A DNA stretch of 64,000 nt from Methylorubrum rhodesianum (GTDB taxonomy: Bacteria; Pseudomonadota; Alphaproteobacteria; Rhizobiales; Beijerinckiaceae). A program made the translations under genes and the position numbers. The stretch spans positions 1-64,000 of the forward strand of contig NZ_JACHOS010000023.1 of assembly GCF_014199985.1 (NCBI RefSeq), given 5' to 3'. Numbering within the stretch: position 1 is the first letter of the stretch; every line of letters starts with the position of its first letter. The notes under the pieces were generated by a model. That model was not told where the DNA came from and searched no databases. It worked only from the letters and a program-made list of their open reading frames with translations. Of this stretch, positions 1 through 9,111 are shown in pieces.

Positions 1-265
1 ACGATCGACACCCCGGGACGAGAAGGACAGCGATCGCCCGATCCAGTTACCCGGATCAGCTCCGCTCCACCGACAATCCCGAAGACCGTCGAAGCCCTCG
101 CCCACCAAGCGGTGGACCGCGGCGCCCCGTCGGTGAAATGGGGTATAGGGGGCGCGCCGCACCGCGTCAATCGGAAAATCCGAAATAAGGGCGAGGAAGG
201 CCGCCACCGGACCGCGGAGCGCATTCTGCGACCGTTCCATGAAGGGACTGCGATCGCCGGTGCGG
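1..265. other. Left-edge stretch with no supported gene
   Basis: I see no convincing gene here. The open frames that cross it run antisense to or across the DUF2244 gene and match nothing I recognise. The stretch is G+C-rich with a short A-rich patch near 175-190. It is the 3' flank of the minus-strand DUF2244 gene that ends at 266, and may belong to a neighbouring gene's regulatory region outside the window. Confidence 0.4.
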
Positions 266-787
266 TCAGTATCCCCTCTTCACCTGCGCCAAAGCCCGCG
301 TCAGGCCATCGGCGACGATCGCCCGTTCGTCGGGCGAGGCGTCGCGGGCGACCACGACGTGCTCGCGACGCGACATCAGGGTCAGCGTGCGCAGACCGAA
401 CTCCTCGTCATCGACGCGACTGAGCTTGGTCCAGAGCGGATTGAAGCGCCACTCGCGGCGCACGCCCCGCGGATCGATGCGCGCCAGGAAGACTTCGATC
501 GGCGAGATCGCCACTTCCTCGAAGGAGCGCCCGCGGCGGAAGCTCACCTTCAGAGCGACGTAGAGCGCGATCATGTCGAGGCCGAAGAAACCGGCGATCG
601 GCCAGAAGCCGGCGCGCCAGCAAGCGATCGATGTGACGAGCGAGACGAGGCAGCAGAACCCCATCACGACCCGGAAGCCGTCCTGGCTCAAGGATTGATG
701 AGGCCGGATCACGGCCGAGTAGACCGGCCGGTCCATCGTCGCGGGATCGAGCCCGTCCGGATGTGCTGGAATGTTGCCGCTCGCCAT
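266..787 (-). CDS. DUF2244 family membrane protein
   Basis: This is a 173-residue protein of unknown biochemical role. Two adjacent hydrophobic segments (about residues 36-60 and 62-82) form a membrane hairpin near the N terminus. They are followed by a soluble domain with the REWRFNPLW patch and an RREHVVVA strand, which I associate with the DUF2244 family. The ATG at 787 was chosen because it leaves the whole conserved region intact; frames extending further upstream run into nth. It is divergent from nth, with only 20 bases between the two start codons, an arrangement I recall in other alphaproteobacteria. The family call is fairly secure; no function can be given. Confidence 0.8.
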   Translation of the reverse strand: MASGNIPAHPDGLDPATMDRPVYSAVIRPHQSLSQDGFRVVMGFCCLVSLVTSIACWRAGFWPIAGFFGLDMIALYVALKVSFRRGRSFEEVAISPIEVFLARIDPRGVRREWRFNPLWTKLSRVDDEEFGLRTLTLMSRREHVVVARDASPDERAIVADGLTRALAQVKRGY

Positions 788-807
788 GGGCCGAATATAA
801 CGCGCCG

Positions 808-1620
808 ATGTCCGCGAAAAAGCCGTCTTCCCGTCCTTCCGCCCCGACTGCGGTAAAACGTCAGGCGGCGAAGTCAGTGACGGCACAAGCTCAGCCGTCG
901 AAACCGAAGGCCACGCTGCAGCCGGCATTGACGACGCGGATCGAAATCGCGCCAACCCCCGTCGACGATGCGACGTTGGTCGAGATCTTCTCACGTCTGC
1001 GGGCGGCCGATCCGGAGCCACGCTCGGAACTCGAGTACATCAATCCCTACACGCTGCTGGTAGCAGTCGTTCTCTCGGCGCAGGCCACCGACAAGAGCGT
1101 GAACCTGGCAACCGCGCCGCTCTTCGCCCTTGCGGACACGCCACAGAAGATGCTGGCGCTCGGCGAGGAGCGGGTGCGCCATTTCATCCGCACCATCGGC
1201 CTGTTCAACACCAAGGCGAAGAACGTGATCGCGCTCTCACGGATCCTGGTGGAGCGGCACGGAGGCGAGGTGCCGCGCGAGGCCGAAGCCCTGGAGGTAC
1301 TGCCGGGCGTCGGAACGAAGACCGCGAGCGTCGTCCTGAACGTGGCCTTCGGCATTCCGCGGATCGCGGTCGATACCCACATCTTCCGCGTCTCGAACCG
1401 CATCCCCCTGTTTCCCGCGAGCACGACCGACAAGGTCCAGGCCGGCCTGGAAGCGCGGGTGCCGGAGCCGTTCCGCCTCAACGCGCATCATTGGCTGATC
1501 CTGCACGGGCGCTACACCTGCAAGGCCCGCCGCCCCGATTGCCCGCGCTGCGCCATCGCCGATCTTTGCCGCTATCCCTCGAAGACGCTGGCGCTCGCCC
1601 CCATATCGGACGGCGAATAG
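808..1620 (+). CDS. nth: Endonuclease III, bifunctional DNA glycosylase/AP lyase
   Basis: Base-excision repair enzyme that removes oxidised pyrimidines and nicks the abasic site. The 270-residue product shows the helix-hairpin-helix LPGVGTKTA with the catalytic Lys, then the VDTH stretch with the catalytic Asp. A C-terminal [4Fe-4S] loop has the spacing C-x6-C-x2-C-x5-C (CKARRPDC, PRC, AIADLC). The first 50 or so residues are a Lys/Pro/Ala-rich extension absent from the E. coli enzyme. The ATG at 808 is the first in-frame start that does not invade the divergent DUF2244 gene; a later start is possible but would need to fall inside the extension. Identity is secure. Confidence 0.96.
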   Translation: MSAKKPSSRPSAPTAVKRQAAKSVTAQAQPSKPKATLQPALTTRIEIAPTPVDDATLVEIFSRLRAADPEPRSELEYINPYTLLVAVVLSAQATDKSVNLATAPLFALADTPQKMLALGEERVRHFIRTIGLFNTKAKNVIALSRILVERHGGEVPREAEALEVLPGVGTKTASVVLNVAFGIPRIAVDTHIFRVSNRIPLFPASTTDKVQAGLEARVPEPFRLNAHHWLILHGRYTCKARRPDCPRCAIADLCRYPSKTLALAPISDGE

Positions 1621-1842
1621 ACACAGACCCGCGCCCTCGTCGGCGAAGCGGTGCAGCGCCAACGCGTTGTGCTGCAAACCTCGTTCCGGTAGATTGATGG
1701 TATGGCGGCCGGGATTGGCACCCGAGGGCAGGTCCTGGCCGTCCGCCCGCCAGACGGGTCGCCGCGCCGCGGATTTCGCTTCACGTGCCAGTTCCGAAGG
1801 AGCCACGGCCCCATGGACTTCCTCAAACCACGGTACACGCCT

Positions 1843-2607
1843 ATGAACCGCCGCCGTCGCATCTACGAGGGCAAGGCGAAAGTCCTCTACGAGGGACCGG
1901 AGCCGGGGACGCTCATCCAGCATTTCAAGGACGACGCGACCGCCTTCAATGCCAAGAAGCACGAGGTGATCGACGGCAAGGGCGTGCTGAACAACCGGAT
2001 TTCCGAGTTCGTTTTCCAGCACCTCAACGACATCGGCGTGCCGACCCACTTCATCCGCCGACTCAACATGCGCGAGCAGTTGATCCGTGAGGTCGAGATC
2101 ATTCCCCTCGAGGTGGTCGTGCGCAACGTGGCGGCCGGCTCGCTCGCCCAGCGGCTCGGGCTGGAAGAAGGCACCCAGCTGCCGCGCTCGATCATCGAGT
2201 TCTACTACAAGAACGATCAGCTCAACGACCCGATGGTGTCGGAGGAGCACATTACCGCGTTCGGCTGGGCGACGCCCCAGGAGATCGACGACATCATGGC
2301 GCTTGCCATCCGCGTGAACGACTTCCTGTCCGGCCTCTTCCTCGGCGTCGGCATCCGTCTGGTCGATTTCAAGATGGAGACCGGCCGCCTCTGGGAGGGC
2401 GACCTGATGCGCATCGTCGTCGCCGACGAGATCTCCCCGGACTCGTGCCGGCTGTGGGATATCAAGTCCTCTGACAAGCTCGACAAGGACCGCTTCCGCA
2501 AGGATCTGGGCGGTCTGATCGAGGCCTACACGGAAGTCGCCAAGCGCCTGGGCATCATGTCCGAGAACGAGAAGGTCCAGACCGGCGGGCCGCGCCTGGT
2601 GCAGTAA
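1843..2607 (+). CDS. purC: Phosphoribosylaminoimidazole-succinocarboxamide synthase (SAICAR synthetase)
   Basis: Catalyses ATP-dependent condensation of CAIR with aspartate in de novo purine synthesis. The 254-residue protein begins RRRRIYEGKAKVLYEG, the typical PurC opening with the nucleotide-binding GKAK loop. It contains the conserved EVVVRNVAAGS and LVDFKMETGR segments and ends with GGPRLVQ. Length matches the family. I chose the ATG at 1843 because family members start about here. An ATG at 1813 has a purine-rich AAGGAG upstream and would add ten residues. It stands alone on the plus strand; purS and purQ lie 11 kb away in the same orientation. Confidence 0.95.
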   Translation: MNRRRRIYEGKAKVLYEGPEPGTLIQHFKDDATAFNAKKHEVIDGKGVLNNRISEFVFQHLNDIGVPTHFIRRLNMREQLIREVEIIPLEVVVRNVAAGSLAQRLGLEEGTQLPRSIIEFYYKNDQLNDPMVSEEHITAFGWATPQEIDDIMALAIRVNDFLSGLFLGVGIRLVDFKMETGRLWEGDLMRIVVADEISPDSCRLWDIKSSDKLDKDRFRKDLGGLIEAYTEVAKRLGIMSENEKVQTGGPRLVQ

Positions 2608-2611
2608 GCCC

Positions 2612-4291
2612 TCAGCGCGGCTCGACTGGTCCTCGGCCGGTCCAGCCGCGGCGCAGGCGCAGATGTGTCGAGAGATCCGGATCAAAGCCCGGATGATAGT
2701 GGGGGTCCTGCGCGAGCAGCGGCCCCCATCGCTTTTTGAACGCCCCGACCTCGCGGTCGTGGCGCGCAGCGGCCTCCAGTGAGGGCCGTCGGCTCGCCGA
2801 TTCCCGGTGGTGCAGCACGGCGCCACCGACGTAGAGCGTGCGCAGGCCGATCGCGTTCAGTCTGAGGCAGAGATCGACATCGTTGAAATCGATCGCGAAG
2901 GCCGACGCATCGAAGCCGCCCACGCGGGCAAACTTGTTCGCCCCGATGACGAGGCAGGCGGCCGTCACGGCCGAGACGCTTCGGGTTGCGCGCAAGGCGC
3001 TGAGGTAACCCACCGCGTCGGCGGCGAAGTGGCGGTGGCCGTGGGTGACGAGACCGCCGGTGCCGAGCACGATGCCGCCGTGCTGGATGCGGCCCTCGCC
3101 GTCGATGAGCCGGGCGCCGACCGCGCCGGTTCCGGGGCGCAGCGCCTCGCGGGCCATGCGCTCCAGCCAATCCGGCGCCTCGGCCTCGACGTCGTTGTTG
3201 ATGAAGGCCAGGAGGCTCCCGCGCGCCTGCGCCGCGACGCGGTTGTTGATGGCGGCGAAATCGAAGGGGCCGGGACAGGCGACGATCCGCGCCGCGTCTT
3301 CCGCTTCGAGGGTACGGAAATAGGCGAGCGTCGCGGGATCGCGACTGTCGTTGTCGCAGATCAGGATCTCCTTGGCCGGCCAGTCGGTCCGGTGGCGCAG
3401 GCTCTCGATGCAGGGCCGCAGCAGGTCGATCCGGTCGCGGGTCGGCACGATCAGGCTGACGAGGGGATGCGGCTCCGGCAGCGGGCGGTCGAGCCGGATC
3501 ACGCCGCCCGCCTCAAGGACGACGCGCGTGCCTGCCTCCCCGACGCGGCCGAGATCGCGCTCGACGGCTTTCAGCCGGGCCTGGCAGCGCGCCTGTCGCT
3601 CTCCCCCTCCCCCGTCAAATTGTCCGAACGACAGGATCTGCGGGAGGTGGCGCACGGCACCTTCGCCGAACCGGTCAGCAAGTTCCAAGGCGAGATCGAG
3701 AGCGGCGGCGCCGGCGACGGGCGCCGCACCGGCCAGGCTGGCGCGACGGAGGGCGAGGACGGGGCCGAGGTAATCGACCGAATGCAGGTAGTCCCGGTCG
3801 AAGGCCGGGCGCAGCAGGGGAAGCCAGGGCCCGTCGGATCCTCGACCGCACAGGGCGTCGCCGTAAAGGGCGTGAAGATCCGGGTCGGCGAAGGCGGCGG
3901 CGATGGCAGCGGATGCCCCGGCCGCGATCCGCTGCCCGTCGACCGAGAGGAGAACGAGAGGATGTCCCGCCGGTGCGATGCGGACGAGACCTCCTGCATC
4001 GACCTCGACGCATTCGATCCCGGCCGCGGCAAGAGCGGCAGGAGGCTCTGCTGACGGAGCCAGGCCGACGGGCCAATGTAGATGATGATGGGCGCCGACC
4101 AGGGCGACGAACCGCTGCGCCGCCCGAAGCCGACGGCCCGAGAGGCGCGTGAGCAGGAGCGACAGGAGACGCCTCGGATGGCGCAGGGCGCGAAGGAAGA
4201 GCGCGAAGCGTCCCGGCACGGGCTCGGCAGCGAAGCGCAGCGCGTCAGGCAACGCATCGGCCAGGGTCTCGGGCGCCGCCCCGACGCTCAT
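2612..4291 (-). CDS. Family 2 glycosyltransferase, second of an overlapping pair
   Basis: A 559-residue protein whose C-terminal half is a GT-A fold family 2 glycosyltransferase. The strand VSLIVPTRDR is at 278-287, the nucleotide-binding DND at 313-315, INNDVEA (the DxD-equivalent) at 364-370 and DFNDVDLCLRL, carrying the likely catalytic Asp, at 468-478. The N-terminal half has no clear motif but contains YGDALCGR, which resembles a decayed copy of the same fold. The start ATG at 4291 overlaps the stop of the upstream glycosyltransferase by 4 bases (ATGA), so the two are probably translationally coupled. The pair most likely adds sugars to a surface polysaccharide; substrate and acceptor cannot be read from the sequence. 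Confidence 0.87.
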   Translation of the reverse strand: MSVGAAPETLADALPDALRFAAEPVPGRFALFLRALRHPRRLLSLLLTRLSGRRLRAAQRFVALVGAHHHLHWPVGLAPSAEPPAALAAAGIECVEVDAGGLVRIAPAGHPLVLLSVDGQRIAAGASAAIAAAFADPDLHALYGDALCGRGSDGPWLPLLRPAFDRDYLHSVDYLGPVLALRRASLAGAAPVAGAAALDLALELADRFGEGAVRHLPQILSFGQFDGGGGERQARCQARLKAVERDLGRVGEAGTRVVLEAGGVIRLDRPLPEPHPLVSLIVPTRDRIDLLRPCIESLRHRTDWPAKEILICDNDSRDPATLAYFRTLEAEDAARIVACPGPFDFAAINNRVAAQARGSLLAFINNDVEAEAPDWLERMAREALRPGTGAVGARLIDGEGRIQHGGIVLGTGGLVTHGHRHFAADAVGYLSALRATRSVSAVTAACLVIGANKFARVGGFDASAFAIDFNDVDLCLRLNAIGLRTLYVGGAVLHHRESASRRPSLEAAARHDREVGAFKKRWGPLLAQDPHYHPGFDPDLSTHLRLRRGWTGRGPVEPR

Positions 4292-6273
4292 TCCAGTTCC
4301 TCGCCGAACGTCGTCAGCGACAGGGCCGGATGGTAGAACGGATCGTGCCGGATCACGTCGCGCCAGCGCTCGGTGAAAGCGACGGCCTCCCGCTCGAAGC
4401 GAGTGCGGGCGGCTCCGACCGGCCGGCCCCGGCTGACGGATTCGAGGTGAGAGAGAACGGCGTGGGGCGTCCACATCGTCTTCCAGCCCCGTGCGCCGAG
4501 GCGCAGGCAGAAGTCAATGTCATTGAAGTCGATCGCAAAGGTCTCCTCGTCGAAGCCGCCGACCGCCCGATACTTCTCCCGCGCCACGGCGAGGCAGGCC
4601 GCCGTCACACCCGAGACTTCGTGCGCCACGTGTAGACGGTCGAGATGGCCGGGGGTGTCGGCGGGACGCCGCCGCAGGATGTGCCCGGCCTCGCCGCCGA
4701 GCCCCACCACCACGCCGGCGTGCTGGAGCCGGCCATCCTCGTAGAGGAGCTTCGCGCCGACGGCGCCGACCTCGGGCCGGGCCGCCTGGGCGACGAGGAC
4801 GTCGAGCCAGTCCGGCCGCAACACCGCCACGTCGTTGTTGAGCAGGATCAGAATCCCGCCCTGCGCCACCTGCGCGCCAGCATTGACCATCGCGGAGAAA
4901 TTGAAGGGGTGCGGATAGGGCACGATCCGCACACGGCGGTCGGCGCGCAGCCGCCCGTACAGCGCGAGCACACCCGGCTCCGTCGAGCCGTTGTCCACAA
5001 TGATCAGTTCGAGGGCGGGATAGTCGGTCTTCTGGAGGACGCCCTCCGTGACCCGCGCGATGAGGTCGAGCCGGTCGCGCGAGGGGATGATCACGCTGAC
5101 GAGCGGCGCCGGCTCCGGACGCGGCCAGTGGAGGTCGAGGCGGTCCCGGTTAAGCCTCGCGCGCGCCGGCGAGCGTACGGCCTTCAGGTGCCGGTCGAGG
5201 CGCGCCGCGCGGGTGGAGATCGCGGCCGCGAGGGGCTCGCGGCGGCAGAGGATCCGCGGGATGTGAACCACGCGGGTGGCAGCCCCGGCCGCGAGATCGA
5301 GCGCCAGGGCCGCCTCCTCCAGTGAGCCTGCCGGCTCGACCGGCAGGGCGGCGAGGAAGGCGCGCGAGAGGAGGGCAGGCGCGCCGACATAGCCCGTAAC
5401 CAGAGCGAGGTCGGGGCTCCAATCCGGCTTGAGGCGTGGCCTCGTCGTCCGGGCGCCGGCTTCCTCGTCGGCATAGATCAACTCAGCCGCCTCCGACGCG
5501 AAGCCATTCGCGAGCAGGCTCAGCGTTTCCGGGGCCAGAACATCGCCAGGACGCAGCATGCCGAAGAGCTCGGCGCCCGCGCAGAGGTCGTGGATCGGCG
5601 CGGACGGATCCCAGCCCGTCGATACGACGCGCGGATCGGCGCCCGCCGGCCTCATCGGCGGGCCGTCATCGGTCCAGGCAATGCACAGTGACCAGTTCCG
5701 ATGGGTCTGGGCACGCAAGCTGGCCACGCTGCGCGCAACGGCATCGGCCCGCGCGAAGGGGGCGGGCAGGACGAGGCGGATTGAGGTGGCGGACAGGGGC
5801 TCGGCCACGCCGGTCCGGAACAGGCGCGCACTCCTCCAGGCGGGGTAGCGCCCGATCGGCGTCACCGCGCAGGCCCCGCGCAGGCTGTCGCGCCAGCGCC
5901 GTTCATCGCGGGCGAACCGGGCCCGCAGGGCCGCTGCGACGCGCAGCGGCCGCTTGAGCAGTGCTTCGGCGATAACGCTTCCGGTTCGACGCAGCCCGAC
6001 CCGCTCGAGAACGAAGCCCGGCTCCGCGGCGATCTCGATGCCCTCGCAATCGCCGGGCAGGTAGCCGAGCCAGTGGGCGCTGCCGAGTGCGAGCCCGGGC
6101 AGCACGAAGCTGTCGTGGCCGCCCCCGGCGCGCCTAAGGCGCAGCAGCGGTCGCTGCGGCCGGGCACGCGCCGGCAGCGTGTAGGTCAGGACGAGCCACC
6201 GCCCCTTCCGTGGGCTTCGGAAGGTAGCGGGCAGGGCGAGTCTGCAATTGAAGAGCGGGTCGTCGGCGGGCAC
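4288..6273 (-). CDS. Large family 2 glycosyltransferase with a degenerate N-terminal GT domain
   Basis: A 661-residue protein. Residues 391-620 form a complete GT2 domain: VSVIIPSRDRLDL, IIVDNGS, LLNNDVAVLRPDW and DFNDIDFCLRLG. Residues 165-345 look like a second, altered GT2 unit that retains VASLRAQTHRNW and YADEEAG but lacks the rest, so only the C-terminal half is expected to be catalytic. Residues 20-100 may be a small beta-rich binding domain. The frame opens with a GTG at 6273. It shares its 3' end with the start of the next glycosyltransferase. The architecture is common in surface polysaccharide or O-antigen modification; the acceptor is unknown. Confidence 0.86.
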   Translation of the reverse strand: MPADDPLFNCRLALPATFRSPRKGRWLVLTYTLPARARPQRPLLRLRRAGGGHDSFVLPGLALGSAHWLGYLPGDCEGIEIAAEPGFVLERVGLRRTGSVIAEALLKRPLRVAAALRARFARDERRWRDSLRGACAVTPIGRYPAWRSARLFRTGVAEPLSATSIRLVLPAPFARADAVARSVASLRAQTHRNWSLCIAWTDDGPPMRPAGADPRVVSTGWDPSAPIHDLCAGAELFGMLRPGDVLAPETLSLLANGFASEAAELIYADEEAGARTTRPRLKPDWSPDLALVTGYVGAPALLSRAFLAALPVEPAGSLEEAALALDLAAGAATRVVHIPRILCRREPLAAAISTRAARLDRHLKAVRSPARARLNRDRLDLHWPRPEPAPLVSVIIPSRDRLDLIARVTEGVLQKTDYPALELIIVDNGSTEPGVLALYGRLRADRRVRIVPYPHPFNFSAMVNAGAQVAQGGILILLNNDVAVLRPDWLDVLVAQAARPEVGAVGAKLLYEDGRLQHAGVVVGLGGEAGHILRRRPADTPGHLDRLHVAHEVSGVTAACLAVAREKYRAVGGFDEETFAIDFNDIDFCLRLGARGWKTMWTPHAVLSHLESVSRGRPVGAARTRFEREAVAFTERWRDVIRHDPFYHPALSLTTFGEELE

Positions 6274-6390
6274 AAGCGAGAACGGCGTCGCCCGGCCCCG
6301 CCAGAGATTCCACCATATGCCTCGCCGAGCATCAGAATGGGCGATGCCGTCCTCCGGCGTGTTCCGAACCGTGCGGCGCGCGCGACGGGA

Positions 6391-7020
6391 TCATTGCTCG
6401 GCGGCCGCCTCGCTCTGCTCCGCCGCCGCCGCGGGGGCGGGCTTGCGGCGCCGTACGGCCGACTTCGCCCGCGTTGCCGCACCGGCCAGGGTCACCTCGA
6501 TATCGTAACCCATCGCCTTGTCGGCGGGCACGGAGAGGTCGTTCTCGATCACCGTGGCCTCGCCCTGGACGGCGCCGGCCGGCACTGCCACGGCGACGCG
6601 GTGGGTGCGCGCCATGACGGGCTGCTCGTTGTACTTCACGGCGATGGTGACCGGCGCCTCGAAGCGCCCGGCAGTGCCGGCCGGTCCAAGCAGGGCGCGC
6701 AGCTCGACGCCGACGCGCACCGCCACAGAACCATCCGGCCGCGCCTTGCACTCGCGGCTGAGCCGGCTGAACACGATCTGGTGCCGAAGGCGCCGGTTGT
6801 CGCCGGCGGCTCCGGCAAAGGCCTGGATCGCCGCACCTCCGTCCGGCACGAAGACCGGCGGGCAGTAGACGTCGTCGGGATCCTGCGCGCGGGGTGCGGC
6901 GACGGATGCGCCGCCCTCACTCCCGCCGAACATGTTCTTGAAGAAGCCGCCGGGTTCGGCCCGCGCGGCACCCGGAACGGCAAGCACCAAACCGGCGAAG
7001 ATGATCGAGGCCCTACGCAT
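6391..7020 (-). CDS. Secreted protein of unknown function
   Basis: I do not recognise a named family. The 209-residue product has a clear signal peptide (residues 1-22, ending AARAEP). A short Gly/Phe patch (GGFFKNMFGG) follows, then a body rich in beta strands with paired positions such as VEVGVELRA-like stretches around residues 105-180. The tail is Ala/Glu/Pro-rich, low in complexity and probably disordered. It is expected in the periplasm or envelope. It is tandem with the IalB-like gene on the same strand, about 60 bases downstream of it, so the two could be co-transcribed. Confidence is high that it is a gene and low on role. Confidence 0.75.
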   Translation of the reverse strand: MRRASIIFAGLVLAVPGAARAEPGGFFKNMFGGSEGGASVAAPRAQDPDDVYCPPVFVPDGGAAIQAFAGAAGDNRRLRHQIVFSRLSRECKARPDGSVAVRVGVELRALLGPAGTAGRFEAPVTIAVKYNEQPVMARTHRVAVAVPAGAVQGEATVIENDLSVPADKAMGYDIEVTLAGAATRAKSAVRRRKPAPAAAAEQSEAAAEQ

Positions 7021-7081
7021 CGTCTGACCGTTCCCTGCCCTTCCCTGGCGATACTTTCGAAGGCTCCGGAGCCGAACGAAC

Positions 7082-7624
7082 TTACTTGAGCGTGTCGAAA
7101 CCGGGGCCGAACCCCTTCATTGAGACCGGGATGCCGACGCCCTCCTCCGGCGTCTGGAACACGATGAAGGTCGATTGCGACCCGTTGCGCAGCGATTTGA
7201 TCAGGCCCTCATCCATCACCACCTCGGCGACGCAGCCCGTGGTCAGGCAGCGCACGAAGCTGGCGCGGCCGATATCGGTCTGATCGATCTTGAGGCCGAG
7301 GCCGGAGGGAAGCAGCACACCGAGCGGGGCCACCACGCGCAGCAGGTAGCCGCGATTGTCGGCGGTCTTCAGCACGATGACGACGAGGTTGAGGTTCGGC
7401 CGGTCTTCCGCCGCCACGTACTGCACCAGGGCACATTGCTCGGCCTTGGCACCGGCCGGCGTCTCGCAGCGCAGTTGCCAGTCATCGAAGGTCTTGCGCA
7501 CGGTTCCCTGCGCCTGCGCGGCGCCGCCCCCGGCCAGAATCGTGGCAGCGGTCGCGACCGACAGCGCAAGACGGCGGCACTTCCCCGGCCGAACCGCGCG
7601 AACCACGCCCGCTAACAGACTCAT
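7082..7624 (-). CDS. Invasion-associated locus B (IalB) family periplasmic protein
   Basis: A 180-residue exported protein. A basic N terminus and hydrophobic core end in GGAAQAQG, a probable signal peptidase site near residue 40. The mature part begins with the family hallmark FDDWQLRCE and continues with paired cysteines (ETPAGAKAEQC, RCLTTGC) and the closing FQTPEEGVGIPVS. IalB was named for Bartonella, but members are widespread in free-living Rhizobiales, so the name does not imply pathogenicity. I placed the start at the ATG at 7624 because it yields the signal peptide directly; the frame stays open further upstream. The 237-base gap to 7862 is a divergent promoter region. Confidence 0.85.
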   Translation of the reverse strand: MSLLAGVVRAVRPGKCRRLALSVATAATILAGGGAAQAQGTVRKTFDDWQLRCETPAGAKAEQCALVQYVAAEDRPNLNLVVIVLKTADNRGYLLRVVAPLGVLLPSGLGLKIDQTDIGRASFVRCLTTGCVAEVVMDEGLIKSLRNGSQSTFIVFQTPEEGVGIPVSMKGFGPGFDTLK

Positions 7625-7861
7625 ACGAACTCCGATCGATCGCTTCGTGAGGCGGCGTCCGGTTCCGGGCGAGCGCCCGTCGCGCTCGCGCAGTCCATGC
7701 GTTCGGAGGCGCCGCGCGGGCTCGGGCGTTGGGACCATGCAGGTGTCCCGGTGTCAAGCAATCGCGGCGAGCGTGTGTCGGGATTGAGGCAAAGCAGCTA
7801 CCCCTCGCCGCCGCACTGCCCTAAAGTAAGGCCAAGCTCTCCGTCATCCGAGGAAACCGCC

Positions 7862-8281
7862 ATGCGCCGCCTCGCCTCCTCCCTGGCTCTCGCGTCACTG
7901 ATCATCGCGCTGGGCACCGGGGGCGCCTCAGCCCTATCCCTGCCCTTCGAGGAATCGGACTACCTGCCGCCCGAAGCGACAACGACCTATATCGAGCGCT
8001 CCCTGAACCATCAGGCGCCGCTCACCATCGAGCACCCGCCGGTGGAGCGGAATCCGCGCGGGCGCCTTCGCGGCGATGCGGCGGCCATTGCCGGTTTCTG
8101 CCGGGACGGGGGCACCGTGCTGCGACGCGACGCGTCGGGCCGCCCGACCTACCTTCGCCAGCGCGAGGTCTGTGAAAACGTCGCGCCGCGCACGATGTGG
8201 CCCGGCCACGTCAACCCGCGTCCGGCGTGGCCGGCCCAGCCCGCCGCCGCGCGCGGCCGGGCGGTCGTGACGAAGTACTGA
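7862..8281 (+). CDS. Small secreted protein of unknown function
   Basis: A 139-residue product with a signal peptide (MRRLASSLALASLII..GGASALS, cleavage near residue 25). The mature protein is Pro- and Arg-rich, with two cysteines (GFCRDGGTVLRR and REVCENV) that could form a disulfide. A purine-rich GAGGAAAC about 6 bases before the ATG supports this start. It is divergent from the IalB-family gene. I do not recognise the family and give no function. Confidence 0.7.
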   Translation: MRRLASSLALASLIIALGTGGASALSLPFEESDYLPPEATTTYIERSLNHQAPLTIEHPPVERNPRGRLRGDAAAIAGFCRDGGTVLRRDASGRPTYLRQREVCENVAPRTMWPGHVNPRPAWPAQPAAARGRAVVTKY

Positions 8282-8291
8282 TCGGACGCTC

Positions 8292-9017
8292 TCAGCCGTA
8301 GCGGTGCAGCTCCGAGCCGTGCCGCTTCAGCCAGCGCTCCGCCTCCTCGACGTGGGGGCAGAGTTCGTTGGCGAGCGCCCAGAAGCGCGGGGAATGGTTC
8401 ATCTCCCGCAGATGAGCCATCTCGTGGGCGACGAGATAGTCGAGGACCACTGGCGGCGCGAGGATCAGTCGCCAGGAGAAGTTCAGCTCGCCGCGGGCCG
8501 TACAGGAGCCCCAGCGGCTGCGTGTATCGCGCAGGGTCACCCGCGCCGGGCGCTGGCCGAGCCGGGCCGCGTTGACCGCTACCGATTGCGACAGGTCGCG
8601 CCGCGCCTCCCGCATCAGGAACTCGCGGACGCGGCGCGGCATGTGGACCGGATCACCCGGGACGGCCAGGGTCGCGCTCCCCGGATCCGCCTCGGCCGTA
8701 CCGCGCCCCTCGCGCGGCACGATCCGATGTGGCACGCCGCGCAGCGGGATGACCGAGCCAGCCGCGAACGGAACCCGCTCCGGCAGCTTGGCGAGGCGGG
8801 TGGCGATCCAGCCGCCATGGCTCTGGGCGAATTTCTGCGCCGTGGCGACCGACGAGCGGGTCGGCAGCGTCAGCACCACGGCGCCGGTGGCGCTGGAGAC
8901 TCGCAGGGTCAACCGGCGCGCGGTCGGCCGCCGCAGGATGGCGACGCGGAAGGTCTGGCCCTCATGGGCGATCTCGATGTGATCCGGATCCGGCCGTCGC
9001 AGCAGGGCGCGCGTCAT
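8292..9017 (-). CDS. YgjP-like zinc metallopeptidase (DUF45/SprT-like)
   Basis: A 241-residue protein of the YgjP/COG1451 family. Residues 163-172 carry RDTRSRWGSC, a family signature. The zinc site HEMAH is at 198-202, followed by LREMNHSPRFW, which supplies the third ligand region. No signal peptide is visible, so it acts in the cytoplasm; the physiological substrate of the family is poorly defined. The ATG at 9017 removes an upstream frame extension that runs into the PHB depolymerase gene. It lies on the same strand about 95 bases downstream of that gene. Confidence 0.87.
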   Translation of the reverse strand: MTRALLRRPDPDHIEIAHEGQTFRVAILRRPTARRLTLRVSSATGAVVLTLPTRSSVATAQKFAQSHGGWIATRLAKLPERVPFAAGSVIPLRGVPHRIVPREGRGTAEADPGSATLAVPGDPVHMPRRVREFLMREARRDLSQSVAVNAARLGQRPARVTLRDTRSRWGSCTARGELNFSWRLILAPPVVLDYLVAHEMAHLREMNHSPRFWALANELCPHVEEAERWLKRHGSELHRYG

Positions 9018-9111
9018 GGCGGCGAACCTAGCCGCAGGCGGCCGGCTCAGCCATCCCAGCAAACCGTCTCTCACCGGAAATTCACCTGCCGGACGTGCGC
9101 TCGCCCCGCGA

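Noticed and set aside
112..423. Small plus-strand frame at the left edge
   Set aside because: Arg-rich, overlaps the DUF2244 gene on the other strand and has no family resemblance.
1237..2826. Long minus-strand frame across nth and purC
   Set aside because: It is antisense to two well-supported genes and matches nothing recognisable.
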